A stretch of 64,000 bases of DNA, from assembly GCA_034931985.1 (NCBI GenBank), contig JAYGHB010000006.1:62001-126000 (forward strand), given 5' to 3'. The position numbers and the translations under genes were made by a program. Origin of the DNA: Halotia wernerae (lineage in GTDB: Bacteria > Cyanobacteriota > Cyanobacteriia > Cyanobacteriales > Nostocaceae). Below are positions 28,001 through 35,764 of the stretch, in pieces (position 1 is the first letter of the stretch; each line of letters starts with the position of its first letter). The notes beneath the pieces are model-generated. The model was not told the DNA's origin and ran no database searches. It saw only the letters and a list, made by a program, of their open reading frames with translations.

Positions 28001-28125
28001 TTACTTCTACCGCCTTAACATTGCTGGTGTTACCTGCATTGTATGCCCAGTTTGGTAAGTTCTTAGTATCTGGGCAAACTCAGCAATATGAAGATGGTAA
28101 AGCAGCTGAAGTAGTCTTTGAGTAG
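25006..28125 (+). CDS. Heavy-metal RND efflux pump (CusA/CzcA family)
   Basis: The protein has 1039 residues, the full length of HME-RND transporters, with 12 expected helices and two large periplasmic loops. The N-terminus reads MLNAILKWSIIQRWIVVLLAIV, then PLDVFPDFAPPQVEIQTEAPG and VETLITLPIES. The helix IV proton-relay block reads AIGSVVDDSIVDMENAYRG. It has the Asp and Glu of the relay but lacks the leading Asp of CzcA (DFGxxVD), so it is closer to the CusA or cyanobacterial Ni/Co type than to the Zn/Co/Cd type. The exported metal cannot be fixed from sequence. It lies 59 nt after the adaptor gene. Confidence 0.9.
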   Translation: MLNAILKWSIIQRWIVVLLAIVVTIWGTYNLTQMPLDVFPDFAPPQVEIQTEAPGLAPEEVETLITLPIESAVNGTPGVETVRSSSAVSISVVKVIFKWGTDVYQARQLVTERLQQVLQKLPEGVENPQISPISSPIGTVLQYAFTAETTPLMEVRRLVDRDVTNRLLAVPGISQVIAYGGDIRQYQILVDPAKLKAFNVTLDEVTAAARAANVNAAGGFLVNPDQELIIRGLGRIESIEQLGKSAITARNGTPILLQDVADVRIGAALKRGDGSLNGQPAIVVMVNKQPQNDTPTVTKAVEKAIAEIKAGLPKDVKVTETFRQENFIEAAIENVTSSLRDGIIIVSIILLMFLMNWRTAIITLSAIPLSVLIGMMILGLFGQGINTMTLGGLAVAIGSVVDDSIVDMENAYRGLRKNQVASNPVHPFKVVYDTSVEVRVSVIFSTVIIAVVFAPIFTLTGVEGRIFAPMGVAYLVSIFASTLVAMTLSPALCAILLANRQLPADDTWISALSQRIYRPIINFSIRFPTIILLFAGASLVASLVILPSLGRVFLPEFQEPSLVNTVLLYPGSSLEATNQVGFALEDALKDDKRFKTVQLRAGRAAGDADAGGVNLGHLDVELSAEGLKDRKGSIEKLREEFSKIPAVAPNIGGFISHRMDEVLSGVRSAIAVKIFGPDLAQLRQIGSEVQSAMTGIPGLVDLQLEPQVPIRQVQIQFNREAAARYGLTVGHLTEMVETALNGRVVSQVLKDQQLFDLVVWLQPESRNNLEIIRNLLVDTPTGQKIPLAQVASIDYGTGPNTINRENVSRLIVVSANVSGRDLGSVVEEIQNKVRQSIQLPTGYFIQYGGQFESEQRATQNLLVFGGLALVIIVILMYFAVKSVAAMLMIMINLPLALVGGIFSIALGGGIISVASLVGFITLFGVATRNGLLLVDNYNGKIALGMPLREVIFKGSMERLVAILMTALTSALGMIPLVIGSGAGKEILQPLAVVVLGGLFTSTALTLLVLPALYAQFGKFLVSGQTQQYEDGKAAEVVFE

Positions 28126-28190
28126 TAATTAATTTCTAGAAAGTTTTTCTAATTCATCTTTGAGTCAAATTTCATATCAGGAGTAAATTG

Positions 28191-28685
28191 ATGCAATCAC
28201 TAAAATTGAGTCTGATGGTTCTAGGAAGTGTAGGACTACTTTTTTTGGGAGCTTGTAGTAGCGGTAATCAAACAGCTAATACAGAAAATAGTCCAATTGC
28301 TTCTACCTCAACTACCGAAGCTCAATCTGCTTCAGTTTCATCTGCGGCTAAAACAGATAGTCAGCATGGTGCATCTAAAGGCGGTCAAGTTGTAGAAACA
28401 GGAAACTATCATTTAGAATTCGTTCCTGAAAAAGAAGCCAATGTAACTCATATAGATTTATATTTGCAAACAGGTGACAATCACCAAGCAGTACCTGATG
28501 CAAAAGTAACGGCTCAAATTCAACTACCAGATGGAAAACAAAAATCAATTCCTTTAACCTACGACGCTAGTGGCAAACACTATACGGCTAATCTATCTGA
28601 AAATACAGCTGGTCAGTATCAGGTGAAAATTATTGCGGATGTTAAAGGTGAAAAGGTAAATGGGCGTTTTAATTTTAATCGGTAA
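28191..28685 (+). CDS. Lipoprotein of the metal-efflux operon, FixH/YtkA-like fold
   Basis: The protein has 164 residues. AGGAG lies 7 nt before ATG 28191. The lipobox LGAC is at about 22-25. A low-complexity Ser/Thr linker ends in a short His-containing DSQHGASKGG. The C-terminal 90 residues are beta-rich (VVETGNYHLEFVPEKEANVTHIDLYLQTGD... VTAQIQLPDGKQKSIPL), like the immunoglobulin-type FixH/YtkA domains found beside metal pumps. It probably acts as a periplasmic metal chaperone or sensor for the RND pump 65 nt upstream. A hairpin terminator follows. Confidence 0.7.
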   Translation: MQSLKLSLMVLGSVGLLFLGACSSGNQTANTENSPIASTSTTEAQSASVSSAAKTDSQHGASKGGQVVETGNYHLEFVPEKEANVTHIDLYLQTGDNHQAVPDAKVTAQIQLPDGKQKSIPLTYDASGKHYTANLSENTAGQYQVKIIADVKGEKVNGRFNFNR

Positions 28686-29512
28686 CTTTTCCTGGTTAGA
28701 AAATATCGAAGCTTGTCTTCCACATTCATCTGCCCACTTTTAGGTTTCTTTTCTGAAAGTGGGTAATAAATTTTTAAATATTTTCTCAAATAATTCGGCT
28801 GGAAAACTCAAAAATCGTGTTCGTTATTGCTTGTTGACTAACACTTGTGGGTTGACACCACAGAAAACTTTCCCTAGCTAACATTCTTGTTGATGTAAGT
28901 TTGACGGATTTAAAAAATCCTCTCCTACAAGGAGAGAGGCTCCAAAAGCTTGATTTTTCGTTAATAACCAAAGATATGTAAGCCCCTCTCTACCCCTCTC
29001 TACGTTAAATAGGGGTTGGGAAGAGGTTCATCGAACTCCTAGGAAACTAGATTGTTTTTCTTAAGGCATAACGAATGCCATTCGTTGGAAGCTCACGTTA
29101 TATTGCTACCAAAATATTAACTAAATCTTAAGAGAGATATTTTGTGACTAAGGATACAGTAATTTCCAGCTTTTAATTTTTGAATAAAAAAACGGCTTAT
29201 TTTGTATTTGTCTGAAATGACTACAAATAAGTCTCTCTCAAGGCATTATTTATAGGGATCACTCCATATCTAAGCAGCCGTTTATCAAAAAAATAATTTA
29301 TATATCTAAAGTAGGATAGTAAAATCACTTAGATTTTAAGATAATGGTCAAAGAAATCAAAAATTTTTTCAAATCTAAAGTCTTGTTTAAAATAATCAGC
29401 TAAAATCTTGACTATTTGTTACGTTTTGTTACGTTGGGTCAACCCAAAATATTTGCTGGGTTAATTGACGGTTTTTCAAACAAAAATAGTTACACAACCA
29501 GGGGGTAAAAAA
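28686..29512. other. Spacer with terminator and degenerate repeats
   Basis: After the terminator, 28919-28936 holds CTCTCCT-aca-AGGAGAG. Pieces such as CCCCTCTCTACCCCTC and TAGGGGTTGGGAAGAGG follow to about 29025. This looks like a decayed copy of the CCTCTCCTTGTAGGAGAGG-type dispersed repeat of Nostocales. The remaining 480 nt are AT-rich with no gene. Confidence 0.5.
28733..28775 (+). terminator. Intrinsic terminator of the RND operon
   Basis: CCCACTTT (28733-28740) pairs exactly with AAAGTGGG (28756-28763) and is followed by TAATAAATTTTT. Confidence 0.75.
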
Positions 29513-29692
29513 ATGCATACAGTACAAAAAATTCACTGTCCAAACTGCGGCAGTGATGCAGAGCGTCACTACATTTATGATAGTCAATTAACTCGGACAC
29601 AATGCCCGACTTGTGACTACTTAATGATCAGTTGTACTCGTACTGGCAAAGTCATTGAGGCTTATGCCCCAGGTATTCTGGCAAAAAGGTAA
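29513..29692 (+). CDS. Small zinc-ribbon protein, 59 residues
   Basis: ATG 29513 follows GGGGG by 7 nt. A TTG at 29465 would add 16 residues without support. The product has two CxxC knuckles, CPNCGSDAERHY and CPTCDYLMISC, giving one zinc ribbon, and a conserved end GKVIEAYAPGILAKR. This tiny cyanobacterial family is often mislabelled replication-restart helicase PriA because of the ribbon. It is far too short to be a helicase. A nucleic-acid or protein-binding role is plausible but unproven. It converges with rlmN, 8 nt away. Confidence 0.8.
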   Translation: MHTVQKIHCPNCGSDAERHYIYDSQLTRTQCPTCDYLMISCTRTGKVIEAYAPGILAKR

Positions 29693-29700
29693 AGGTAAAG

Positions 29701-30774
29701 TTAGGAATTATTATTTCCTTTACTTGCACGTAGTTGTCCACACGCAGCATCAGCTCCTAACCCACGAGAATAGCGAACACTAACAGCAATTTGTTGTTGT
29801 TTGAGAACTTGAACAAAAGCTTGAATGCGATCGCGATTAGGGCGTTTATACTCAACTTCTGCAATGGGGTTGTAGGGAATCAAGTTCACATGACTTTGGA
29901 ATCCTCGTAGACATTTTGCCAGTTGCAATGAGTGTTCTGGCAAATCGTTCACCCCAGCGAGGAGAACGTATTCAAAAGTCATACGTCGTCCAGTCGTTTC
30001 TACATATTCCCGACATTCAGCTAACAAATCTTCTAGAGGATAGGAACGGGCGCTAGGGATAAGTTGTTCCCGCAGTGCTTGGTTAGGTGCGTGGAGACTA
30101 ACAGCAAGAGTAATTTGTAAATTGTGTTGGGCAAATTCACGGATGCGATCGCGAATCCCAACTGTAGAAACAGTCAGCGATCGCGCTCCTATACCAACAT
30201 CTTGATTTAAAGATTTCAGCGCTACTAAAACATTCTCAGTGTTTAATAATGGTTCACCCATACCCATAAACACCACATTGCTCACCCGTTGCTGAAAATC
30301 TTCTTGCACAGTTAATACTTGATCAACAATTTCGTGCCTTTTAAGGTTGCGTTTATAGCCTCCTTTACCTGTGGCGCAGAAATCACACGCCATTGGACAA
30401 CCCACCTGAGTAGAAACGCATACTGTTAAGCGCTTGTCTGTGGGAATACCAACAGTTTCAATGATTTGACTATCTGCAAGTCGTAGAAGATATTTGACAG
30501 TAGCATCGGGAGCCACAGCGCGGTGATGTATGGTTAAGCGCCCGATGGGTATTTCTGCTGCTTGCGCCCGCCATTGTTTAGGAAAGACAGAAATATCAGC
30601 TAGCGATCGCGCTCCCTTTTCATAGATCCACTCATGTAGTTGTTTTCCTCTATAAGCGGGTTGTCCTTGCTGCTGTACCCATGCAGTTAATTCAGCAAGG
30701 GAAGCACCTAGCAAAGGAGGAATTTGGTCTAATTTAACTAAGTCAACCTGAGAAACAAGAGGCGTAACAGACAT
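29701..30774 (-). CDS. rlmN: Dual-specificity rRNA/tRNA adenine C2-methyltransferase RlmN
   Basis: This is a 357-residue radical SAM enzyme. The iron-sulfur motif CPMACDFC places cluster cysteines at 126, 130 and 133. The GEPLLN SAM-contact motif follows (VVFMGMGEPLLN). The C-terminal RYSRGLGADAACGQL carries the second catalytic Cys that forms the methyl-linked intermediate, as in RlmN/Cfr. It methylates A2503 of 23S rRNA and A37 of certain tRNAs. The length is normal and no residue is missing. It is monocistronic. Confidence 0.96.
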   Translation of the reverse strand: MSVTPLVSQVDLVKLDQIPPLLGASLAELTAWVQQQGQPAYRGKQLHEWIYEKGARSLADISVFPKQWRAQAAEIPIGRLTIHHRAVAPDATVKYLLRLADSQIIETVGIPTDKRLTVCVSTQVGCPMACDFCATGKGGYKRNLKRHEIVDQVLTVQEDFQQRVSNVVFMGMGEPLLNTENVLVALKSLNQDVGIGARSLTVSTVGIRDRIREFAQHNLQITLAVSLHAPNQALREQLIPSARSYPLEDLLAECREYVETTGRRMTFEYVLLAGVNDLPEHSLQLAKCLRGFQSHVNLIPYNPIAEVEYKRPNRDRIQAFVQVLKQQQIAVSVRYSRGLGADAACGQLRASKGNNNS

Positions 30775-30863
30775 AAGGAATCAAGAAATCAAAAGTTGAT
30801 GCTGGATCTCTATCCTATAACTTCTTGCTCAAGATTAGGGTTGAAAGAGTAGCTTGCTGCTTA

Positions 30864-30908
30864 ATATAACGGTTTTTATATGGATTGAATACATTACTCT
30901 AGCCCCTA
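30864..30908 (+). repeat. Dispersed repeat family A, copy 2
   Basis: ATATAACGGTTTTTATATGG followed by ATTGAATACATTACTCTAG matches copy 1 at 6929 and the inverted copy at 50571-50624. It joins directly to a copy of repeat family B. Confidence 0.6.
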
Positions 30909-30952
30909 TTACCGCTACGCAAAAGTCAAAAGTCAAAAGACTTATTATTTGG
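30908..30952 (+). repeat. Dispersed repeat family B, copy 1 (degenerate)
   Basis: It reads ATTACCGCTACGC, two AAAAGTC units, then AAAAGACTTATTATTTGGG. It is the same element as the copies at 38198 and 38456, with point changes. Confidence 0.65.
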
Positions 30953-30973
30953 GTGATTGTCCAGCGTTAAACC

Positions 30974-31292
30974 TTGAAACTGATAAATTGCCACCCAAGG
31001 ATAAGTCGCAACGTCAGCTATGGAATGTTCACCACAGATAAATTCATTGTCTGCCAGTTGTTTATCATTGAGCTACGCTCTGCCAGCGATCGCCTCAGTG
31101 TATTACAAGACAAAATACAGGAGTATATCGACAATGGAGCATCACTAGGCTGGTTGATTGATCGAAAGAATCGAAAAGTATATATATATATATCGTCCTG
31201 ATCAAAAACCTGAAATTTTAGATCATTCCGAAGTAGTTAGTGGTAATCCAGAATTACCGGGGTTTGTGCTACGGATGACCAAAATTTGGTGA
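30974..31292 (+). pseudogene. Uma2-family (DUF820) endonuclease remnant
   Basis: One frame gives FIIELRSASDRLSVLQDKIQ and EYIDNGASLGWLIDRKNRKVYIY, the C-terminal core of Uma2 restriction-like proteins. It then runs out at a (TA)n tract near 31180-31192. A second frame continues RPDQKPEILDHSEVVSGNP and ELPGFVLRMTKIW up to the stop at 31292. The break is therefore a frameshift in a slippery dinucleotide repeat. The N-terminal half of the gene is also missing or scrambled. Repeats A and B lie just upstream and may mark the disruption. Confidence 0.8.
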
Positions 31293-31308
31293 AGCGATCG
31301 CTTTTATC

Positions 31309-31854
31309 CTAATGAGAAACTTGTGGTTTAAGTACACTTGGAATCACTTCTATGACTTTGTTGGCAATTTGTTCAGGTGTTTCTTCCTGATTCACGGTGA
31401 TTTTGAGATCAGCTTGGGAGTAAAGTGGTGTGCGTTCTTTGAGGAGCGATCGCAGTTTGCCTTTAGGATCAACATCTTGCAATAATGGTCTAGTATTATC
31501 TTCTGCCAAACGGTTATAAAGTAGTTCCACTGGCACATCTAGCCACACAATCAAACCGTGATGCAGGTAACTCCAGTTTTCTCGCCGCAGGACAATTCCC
31601 CCACCTGTGGCTATAGTCAACCTTGTATAAGCACAAACTTGTGCTAATACATCACTTTCTAACTGACGAAACGCCACTTCCCCTTCTTCGGCAAATATTT
31701 GATTGATAGATCTTCCTGCTGCTTGGGCAATTACATTATCGGTATCTACAAATCCATAACTCAATTGCTTTGCTAGTAACTGTCCTACCGTAGTTTTACC
31801 AGCGCCCATCATCCCAATTAAGTATAGATTAACTCCTTGTAATAAACTGCTCAC
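31309..31854 (-). CDS. aroK: Shikimate kinase
   Basis: The protein has 181 residues in the NMP-kinase-like fold. The P-loop is GMMGAGKTTVGQ (about 14-25). The shikimate-binding Asp is in FVDTDNVI, with FRQLESDVL and TGGGIVLRRENW following. The lid region is EDNTRPLL. It phosphorylates shikimate in the aromatic amino acid pathway. The start is GTG 31854, with GGAG 6 nt upstream. It sits 70 nt after the STAND NTPase gene on the same strand, but an operon is not implied. Confidence 0.95.
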   Translation of the reverse strand: MSSLLQGVNLYLIGMMGAGKTTVGQLLAKQLSYGFVDTDNVIAQAAGRSINQIFAEEGEVAFRQLESDVLAQVCAYTRLTIATGGGIVLRRENWSYLHHGLIVWLDVPVELLYNRLAEDNTRPLLQDVDPKGKLRSLLKERTPLYSQADLKITVNQEETPEQIANKVIEVIPSVLKPQVSH

Positions 31855-31924
31855 TAGTGACTCCAGCGATAAATTATGAGTACTGAGTTATGAGTTGTCT
31901 TAACTTCTAACTCTTAACTCTACT

Positions 31925-33580
31925 TTAAATCTCCGCTTTGAGACAACTTGCTCTCGTGGAATTTTTTAATTGGGCAGCAAAAATTGTCTGGTTCATTAAT
32001 AGATAGCTTTCTTGTTCTTCACTTAATTGAAAATTTTCTTCTATTAAATTTTCGATTATATACTCTCTCAACACTTGGCTGAGGTAAAAGCTAGATTCTT
32101 GTCTTTCCATCAGCGTAGGCGTAGCTTTTTCGATTAGCGATCGCTTTTGTAATAACTCTATAGCCTCTAATATTAATCTTTGCGACAGCCGTGGCGACGA
32201 TAACCCTGGTATATTATGCTGTTGCAATTTTCCCACAGAAACAACATCTTGATTAACTGCTAACAAGTAAAGTATATGCTTTTCTAGCTGAGACAAACGA
32301 TTGAACTGCTGATCTAAAGTTGCTCTAACGTCCCCAAAAACTACAGTTTCTTGTTCGAGAAACTCATTAATATTGCCGTCAAATAATTCCTGAATAGCGC
32401 TAGCAATTAGTTTCAAAAATAACGGATTGCCTGCATAACAATCCAACAATACTTTAAAATTCTCTTCTGATACATCAACCAAGCTTTTCTCTTTGAGAAT
32501 TAAGATTCCTTCTGGCTCATTTAAACCAGTCAATTTTAAGGAGTGAACAGGTAGTTTATCTCCCTCTAAAGCAGCAATTTCTGGAGTTTTTTCTCGACTA
32601 GTTAATACTAAGCAACTTTGATGTTGCGACTCTCCTACCCGTCTAATCAATTCACTATAAATATCATATTCTTGACGATATTGAATCTGAGACAGTAGGG
32701 AAATACTAGAAGGCTTTTTTGTACCTGTAGTGCTGATTGAGGTGGTATAATTTTTTGCTTTACCATATTCGTTGCTACTGTTCAAAACCGAGTCAAAATG
32801 ATCTAAGACAATCAGACAACGTGAAGAACGCAAGCAATCTATCAGTTGTGAAATTTTGCTTTCTACTGTTTGGGCAATTTTTGTCTCTGGCTGTGGGGAT
32901 AAAGTCTCAATGAGTTGATTCAATATCTCCTCTAGGGAAGGGGCAAGACGTAGCGATCGCCAAATAACATATTGAAACTGATCTTGAATTTCTTGTGCCA
33001 GTTTGACAGAAAAAGCAGTTTTACCAATGCCAACCATACCCAATACTAGCACTAAACGACAGCGTTCCTGCACAATCCATTTTTGAGTTTTTGCTAGTTC
33101 TGTCATCCGTCCGTGGAACACACTGACATCTATTGCTTCACCCCAATCTTGAATTTGGGTTGATTTTATTTTTACTAAATCAGTTTCAGGTTCTTGAAGT
33201 GTTTTTTTAGGGTTAATTGCTGGTTGTAATTGCAATCTTCCTTTTCTATACCCTGCTTTCTCTAGTAAATGAGTCACACGACTCCAATTTTTTACCTTAA
33301 CTGAGTATTCTGCTTGCTTACTCAGCATTTCTTCTATGTATTTATATAACCCGTTTGATAGATAAACCCTGACTGTACTACTACTACGACTTTGATACAC
33401 TATGGTGGCAATTTCCCCAGGGCTATAGCCACAAAGTAAACCTCTAAGAAATTTTTTTTCTACAGGTGTTAGGGCTTTTCCTTTGGTTGACGCTAAATCT
33501 ATATATAACTTTTCTAATTCCCAACTACTTTTAGCCTCTATAAATTCCTCTTCTATTTGATTGGAATCAGTTGCTGCCAT
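31925..33580 (-). CDS. STAND NTPase: N-terminal HTH plus NB-ARC-type ATPase, no repeat sensor
   Basis: The protein has 551 residues. Residues of about 37-85 (LTPVEKKFLRGLLCGYSPGEIATIVYQ...VRVYLSNGLYKYIEEM) match the HTH domain found at the N-terminus of vWA-MoxR-associated and related cyanobacterial signal NTPases. The nucleotide-binding domain has P-loop GMVGIGKTAF (181-190), Walker B CLIVLDHFDSV and a LVLTSRE sensor segment, followed by GNPLFLKLIA and a winged-helix region (to about 520). Most relatives continue into WD40 or TPR repeats; this one stops about 30 residues later. It may be a truncated or minimal form. A role in signalling or defence is possible. Confidence 0.72.
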   Translation of the reverse strand: MAATDSNQIEEEFIEAKSSWELEKLYIDLASTKGKALTPVEKKFLRGLLCGYSPGEIATIVYQSRSSSTVRVYLSNGLYKYIEEMLSKQAEYSVKVKNWSRVTHLLEKAGYRKGRLQLQPAINPKKTLQEPETDLVKIKSTQIQDWGEAIDVSVFHGRMTELAKTQKWIVQERCRLVLVLGMVGIGKTAFSVKLAQEIQDQFQYVIWRSLRLAPSLEEILNQLIETLSPQPETKIAQTVESKISQLIDCLRSSRCLIVLDHFDSVLNSSNEYGKAKNYTTSISTTGTKKPSSISLLSQIQYRQEYDIYSELIRRVGESQHQSCLVLTSREKTPEIAALEGDKLPVHSLKLTGLNEPEGILILKEKSLVDVSEENFKVLLDCYAGNPLFLKLIASAIQELFDGNINEFLEQETVVFGDVRATLDQQFNRLSQLEKHILYLLAVNQDVVSVGKLQQHNIPGLSSPRLSQRLILEAIELLQKRSLIEKATPTLMERQESSFYLSQVLREYIIENLIEENFQLSEEQESYLLMNQTIFAAQLKNSTRASCLKAEI

Positions 33581-34047
33581 TATTGTTATTTATGTATTTA
33601 ATGTAACTCAGTCCCAATCCTAACGATTCTTCGATGAAATCAGAATAAATAAAAGATGAATTTATAACGAATTTAATAACTTTCGTTAGGTGACTTGGCA
33701 GTTGTTGCTTAGGTATCGTTGGCTTAACGGAAATTTCATCAGGCTTGTTTGAAACTTTAAGCAAACAAATTCTGTCAATACAAACTAACAGGACTCTTTA
33801 CTCTGGTGTGTGGATTTAGTTGTACATAATATTGTGTTTTAACAGCACAGTATCTAAACTTCTAAAATGTTCGATACAACAAGCTTTAATCAATAAAATG
33901 TTGTAGACAAAGGTGTAAAAAATGACTGAATTTCTAATTTTTGTCCAAAAAAGATTCAGTAACTTGAAGGCTTAAGCACAAAAACTACTGCATATTCCAC
34001 CGGAGTAAGACCAAATTAATCAATGTGGTATGTAAGAGGCATCAACC
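33581..34047. other. Divergent AT-rich spacer
   Basis: This spacer lies between the STAND gene and the small ComFB-N-like gene. AACGAA and TTCGTT (about 33667-33688) form a weak inverted repeat. No gene or repeat family was recognised. Confidence 0.35.
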
Positions 34048-34242
34048 ATGACTCGAATTCGTGACGTTGTGCAACAAGCTTTGACAACTGGCTATTTAAC
34101 GGTTGAAGCAGAAAACCAATTACGGCATCTGTTAACTACCCGATATGACTTGGAAGATTTAAATGCTTTCATGACTTTGCAGGAAGCTGCCATGAACGGT
34201 AAAGTCAAGCAAGAGTCCCGTGAAAGATGTAGTATCAGATAA
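34048..34242 (+). CDS. Stand-alone homologue of the ComFB protein N-terminal module, 64 residues
   Basis: It starts at ATG 34048. The product opens IRDVVQQALTTGYLTVEAEN and continues LEDLNAFMTLQEAAMNGKV. It aligns along its length with residues 8-60 of the ComFB-domain protein at 11025 (IEKIVEQALQDGYLT ... LSIEEYMALDRLMGSLLTGEV): the VxQAL, GYLT and G-(E/K)-V positions match. The c-di-nucleotide-binding ComFB core is absent. It may be an independent interaction module or partner. The exact function is unknown. It is flanked by repeats GGGCATT x3 at 34259-34280. Confidence 0.65.
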   Translation: MTRIRDVVQQALTTGYLTVEAENQLRHLLTTRYDLEDLNAFMTLQEAAMNGKVKQESRERCSIR

Positions 34243-34329
34243 TTATGGGATTGGTCATAGGGCATTGGGCATTGGGCATAAGAAAACAAAGTTGAACTTA
34301 ATTATGCCTAGTCATTTATAATTAGAACT

Positions 34330-35046
34330 TTACGGACGAGGGCGCTTGTCTTCATCTTCAAAATCATCGTCCTCAAAAAATTCCCAGTCATCATCATTGC
34401 TATTATCAGCTTGATTATTGGCTGGTGGTTGATAAGGGGGAACAATTACCCGGTAATCAGCATCGTAGACGGATTCTGTTTTTCCTGCCGCAGTATTTTT
34501 GGGTTCACGATAGCTGTAGGAGTAGACGGAACCAGACTGAGAACCGCTTTTAGGTTCTTGTTGGCGTTCGTAAGTTTGAGAGTTTTGAAATGGTTGAGTT
34601 TGAGGATTAGGGGTAGGTGCTTCTGTCGGCTTTTCGTCCAAGTCCCAATCATCATTTGTATTATTTTTTGTCTCCCAATCGTCAAAATCTTCACTAACAT
34701 CACTAGCAGCGTACTCTGTTCTGCTAGCTCGCGGTGGCGGACTAAAAGAGGGAGATGTAGGTTCTTCCCGACGGTTAGCTTTTGCACGAGGTGAAGCCGT
34801 CGGTGACTTTAAGGGAGTTTGACGTTGTTGCCCCCCAAAGTAATGTGATAATTTGAACAAGGTACTGATTAAGAAAGACGTAAAAGCTCCGGCGGCAGTA
34901 CTGAACAAAATCCACATTGCTAGTGGTAATGGTTGAGTTCGTATCCCCAAAAACACTAGCGATAGGACAGGCGACCAATTTTGAACTAACAACAGTGTTA
35001 GTCCTCCCAGTACAGCCACTAACAGAATTAAGCGAATTACAGCCAT
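34330..35046 (-). CDS. LapA-like membrane protein with acidic tail
   Basis: The protein has 238 residues. Two N-terminal membrane helices (VIRLILLVAVLGGLTLLLVQN and LPLAMWILFSTAAGAFTSFLI) match the LapA/DUF1049 pattern. They are followed by a long, low-complexity cytoplasmic tail rich in Pro, Gln, Asn, Asp and Glu that ends DDWEFFEDDDFEDEDKRPRP. LapA-domain proteins act in envelope or LPS homeostasis in other bacteria; the role here is not known. It is the third gene of an apparent operon with the RNase II/R-family gene and ubiX. Confidence 0.65.
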   Translation of the reverse strand: MAVIRLILLVAVLGGLTLLLVQNWSPVLSLVFLGIRTQPLPLAMWILFSTAAGAFTSFLISTLFKLSHYFGGQQRQTPLKSPTASPRAKANRREEPTSPSFSPPPRASRTEYAASDVSEDFDDWETKNNTNDDWDLDEKPTEAPTPNPQTQPFQNSQTYERQQEPKSGSQSGSVYSYSYREPKNTAAGKTESVYDADYRVIVPPYQPPANNQADNSNDDDWEFFEDDDFEDEDKRPRP

Positions 35047-35052
35047 AAAAAA

Positions 35053-35131
35053 TTAAAAGGTAAAAGGTAAAAGACAAAAGATAAAAGTGACTCTATCTTT
35101 ACTTTTACCTTTTTACTTTTACCTTTTTACT
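35053..35131. repeat. Simple tandem repeat forming an inverted repeat
   Basis: Units of AAAAGGTAAAAGGTAAAAG are followed, after 20-25 nt, by CTTTTACCTTTTTAC units. A long AT-rich hairpin can form between ubiX and the LapA-like gene. Confidence 0.6.
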
Positions 35132-35747
35132 TCCTTCCTTGCCAACGCTGAATAGGGATGCAATCAATATCCAGCTGATCTAAAGCACGGGCAACTACAA
35201 AATCAACTAAATCCTCAATGGTTTGAGGATTGTGATACCAAGCAGGAATCGCAGGGACAACTCTGACTCCGGCTTCTGCTAAAGTAGTTAAGTTTCGCAG
35301 ATGAATTAGGCTAAAAGGTGTTTCACGAGGAACGATAACCAGCTTGCGCCCTTCTTTAAGCTGGACATCGGCTGCTCGTTCTAGTAAGTCGGAACTCAAG
35401 CCGATTGCTAGCTTGGCTACGGTACTCATACTACATGGTATAATAATCATCCCCAAGGTGCGAAAGGAACCACTAGCAATTCCGGCTCCGACATCACTCC
35501 AAGGATGACAGTTGAGTTGACCCCCAAGGGGGACTCCAACTTGTTCTCGCCAGAATTGCTCTTGAGCAGTTGGTTCTGCTGGCATTCGGGTATCCTGTTC
35601 CGCTTGCCAAACCATGTATGTTGATTTAGAGGCAACTAGTTCAATCTCATAATCAGCTGCGAGCAGATATTTGAGAGCGCGAACAGTGTAAATTAGACCA
35701 GATGCACCTGTTACGCCTAATATCAGGGGGTTGGGATGATGTGACAC
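35127..35747 (-). CDS. ubiX: Flavin prenyltransferase UbiX
   Basis: The protein has 206 residues. The N-terminal LGVTGASGLIYTVRAL is the flavin-binding motif, ASKSTYMVW follows, and IIIPCSMSTVAKLAIGLSSDLLERAADV and IVPRETPFSLIHL are the prenyl-FMN active-site segments. It makes prenylated FMN for UbiD decarboxylases (ubiquinone/plastoquinone-type and other pathways). GTG 35747 lies 17 nt past the stop of the RNase-family gene, so co-transcription is likely. Confidence 0.93.
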   Translation of the reverse strand: MSHHPNPLILGVTGASGLIYTVRALKYLLAADYEIELVASKSTYMVWQAEQDTRMPAEPTAQEQFWREQVGVPLGGQLNCHPWSDVGAGIASGSFRTLGMIIIPCSMSTVAKLAIGLSSDLLERAADVQLKEGRKLVIVPRETPFSLIHLRNLTTLAEAGVRVVPAIPAWYHNPQTIEDLVDFVVARALDQLDIDCIPIQRWQGRK

Positions 35748-35764
35748 GCGATTATTAGCAACGT

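Noticed and set aside
29513..29692. PriA helicase fragment
   Set aside because: The product is a complete 59-residue zinc ribbon with its own ribosome site. There are no helicase motifs and no adjacent remnant.
31202..31292. Separate small gene after the Uma2 fragment
   Set aside because: The sequence continues the Uma2 C-terminus in another frame with no start codon, so it is part of the same broken gene.
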